A stretch of 64,000 nt of DNA from Acidobacteriaceae bacterium KBS 83 (GTDB lineage: Bacteria; Acidobacteriota; Terriglobia; Terriglobales; Acidobacteriaceae): positions 654,789 to 718,788 of the forward strand of contig KB906736.1 in the NCBI GenBank assembly GCA_000381585.1, read 5' to 3'. The first letter of the stretch is position 1. Each line of letters starts with the position of its first letter. Below are positions 62,770-64,000 of this stretch, one piece after another. The position numbers and the translations under genes are program-made. The notes beneath the pieces are model-generated. The model saw only the letters and a list, made by a program, of their open reading frames with translations, did not search any database and was not told where the DNA came from.

Positions 62770-64000
62770 GTGGACACTACAAAGTCCGCTAATACCAATT
62801 CTGAGTTGAATTACAGGGTCTCGATTCTGCCCAACGAGCATGAACTGCAAATCGAGCTGGTGATCCAGCGGTCTGCAGAGGTGGCAGAGTTGTGCTTAGA
62901 ACTAGGCTCTTGGGTTCCTGGTGACTATTCGTTCATGCCTTTTGCTCGCGACTTATGGGGACTGAATGCCACTGATTGTTCTTCAGGTGTGTCCTTGAAG
63001 ATTGTGCGAACCGGGTGGCAATCGTTTGTCATAACTGGCGGCTCAGGTTCTGTTTGCGTGTCCTACAGAGCGTATGCCTATTCGCTGGAATTGGCTGAAA
63101 CCTGCGGGATTGTTGACTCCGATTACGCGATCTTGATGGGCACCCGGTACCTACGCCCAACCGGTTGGCATGGCTACTGCACGGTCACGTACGAGCTCCC
63201 GCCAACATGGAGCTTCCACCATCCGTCGGGCGCAGAACACGTGGCTGATTCTACTTGGCGTTACCCCGACTACTTGACCTTATTGGATACGCCCGTTGTC
63301 ATGGGCCATCTGAACATCGTTTCGCGTATGGTCCGCGGTACGAAAATATATGTTGTTTGTGTTGATCGCACGTTGGGTTATGAAGATGGTATTGAGCGCT
63401 TCGCTGACGCATTAGCGCGAGTTGCCGGGCAATATAACTTGATGTTTGGCAAGTTTCCTTTCGAAGACTACACGTTTGTCCTGTCCTTTAGCCCTAACTT
63501 TGACTGGGGCTTGGAGCATCTATCCAGTGCGTTATGTGGTCTTGGCACTGATCTCTTCATCGACTCAGGTAAATTCGCATTTGCTGTTCGTGTCTGCGCG
63601 CACGAGCTTTTCCACGCATGGAATGTACGAAGATTGAAACCCACTCCACTAAAACAAATCGATCTAACAAACGGTAGTTACACTGAAGGACTCTGGGTTT
63701 CTGAAGGCTTTACGAGGTATTACGAATTCGTTACCTGCGTTCGGGCCGGTCTATACACTGTTGAGCAGTTTGTGAGCGCAGTGGTGAACTATTTGACGCA
63801 TTTGCGGGCTGTGCCAGCGTTCAAACGCATCGATGTTCTGGACTCCTCACGGGCTACCTTTCTTAATCACAATAAGTATGCCGGACGATGTAACAACTCG
63901 ATTGATTACTATGACAAGGGGATGCTGATTGCTTTCGACATCGATGCTGCGCTACGGCTCGATACAGTGTCTGATTCTCTCGACAGAGCATTCGCTGATT
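62770..64000 (+). CDS. M61-family (glycyl aminopeptidase-like) peptidase, 3' end outside window
   Basis: One frame is open from 62647 to the window end with no stop. Translation gives the M61 signature HELFHAWNVRRLKP (zinc HExxH at 63601-63615) and the glutamate motif LWVSEGFTRYYE. The N-terminal fibronectin-like M61 region is also visible: NYRVSILPNEHELQIELV, then WVPGDYSFMPFARD, and later YYDKGMLIAFDIDAALRL. GTG 62770 after GGGGGT is the best start; ATG 62734 and ATG 62671 are alternatives. Codon use is less GC-biased than in neighbouring genes. At least 410 residues are visible; the C-terminal PDZ-like part lies beyond the window. Confidence 0.88.
   Translation, partial: MDTTKSANTNSELNYRVSILPNEHELQIELVIQRSAEVAELCLELGSWVPGDYSFMPFARDLWGLNATDCSSGVSLKIVRTGWQSFVITGGSGSVCVSYRAYAYSLELAETCGIVDSDYAILMGTRYLRPTGWHGYCTVTYELPPTWSFHHPSGAEHVADSTWRYPDYLTLLDTPVVMGHLNIVSRMVRGTKIYVVCVDRTLGYEDGIERFADALARVAGQYNLMFGKFPFEDYTFVLSFSPNFDWGLEHLSSALCGLGTDLFIDSGKFAFAVRVCAHELFHAWNVRRLKPTPLKQIDLTNGSYTEGLWVSEGFTRYYEFVTCVRAGLYTVEQFVSAVVNYLTHLRAVPAFKRIDVLDSSRATFLNHNKYAGRCNNSIDYYDKGMLIAFDIDAALRLDTVSDSLDRAFAD

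Noticed and set aside
1-64000. rRNA genes, riboswitches, insertion sequences and complete prophage
   Set aside because: Looked for by eye; no rRNA segments, transposase genes with ends, or phage structural genes were seen.

Overview
The window looks like a chromosome segment of a soil Acidobacteriota, most likely class Terriglobia (family Acidobacteriaceae or a neighbour). This is inferred from gene content: a GH76 mannanase, a HpnI-like glycosyltransferase, HspR paired with DnaK/DnaJ, a UbiD decarboxylase and high GC. It rests on recognition, not on a database search. The last ~1.5 kb has visibly lower GC and different codon use.

Positions 1-39.6 kb are mostly housekeeping. In order: the 3' end of a GH76 mannanase; an alkaline-phosphatase-superfamily enzyme with pyrD; a WalJ/YycJ-type metallo-hydrolase; a small kinase-like phosphotransferase; a 3-hydroxyacyl-CoA dehydrogenase; a DHA2 drug exporter divergent from a MarR repressor with two matching operator palindromes; UbiD; a DedA-rhodanese fusion; Dps; an EmrA-TolC pair; a degenerate ECF-sigma-like protein; and a polyphosphate neighbourhood (ppk1, SixA, Ppx/GppA-HD, CHAD) interleaved with methyltransferases. 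After these come two membrane glycosyltransferases, an HspR/DnaJ/Nei/DnaK heat-shock region with a HAIR-like site in front of dnaK, a beta-carbonic anhydrase and a secreted serine hydrolase.

A tRNA-Leu(CAA) at 39.6 kb starts accessory DNA. This holds an MNT antitoxin with a duplicated 21-bp-period operator, its frameshifted HEPN toxin, a complete tyrosine integrase, a decayed tRNA-Asp-like segment, a broken GH27 alpha-galactosidase, several orphan membrane or secreted proteins, and a 1300-residue membrane protein of no known family.

The most unusual part is 51.2-61.9 kb. A sigma-54 enhancer-binding activator lies tail-to-tail with a six-gene minus-strand operon. The operon encodes two paralogous glycine-rich helical proteins with a shared E-L-E-x-F-L-G-D-L-I motif and a shared GRW-x-RRG C-terminus, a HEVGH metallopeptidase, an orphan 662-residue protein with a carboxypeptidase-regulatory-like N-terminus, an AONS-fold PLP enzyme, and a peptidoglycan-binding/GIY-YIG protein. 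Divergent from it is a 677-residue protein with the same E-L-E-x-F-L-G motif, ~35-residue helical repeats and a lysozyme-like C-terminal domain. The divergent spacer carries a near-consensus sigma-54 promoter and, 130-165 bp upstream of it, three alternating TTGTTC/GAACAA half-sites. I propose this as one inducible, undescribed cell-envelope or effector system. The window ends inside an M61-family peptidase gene.
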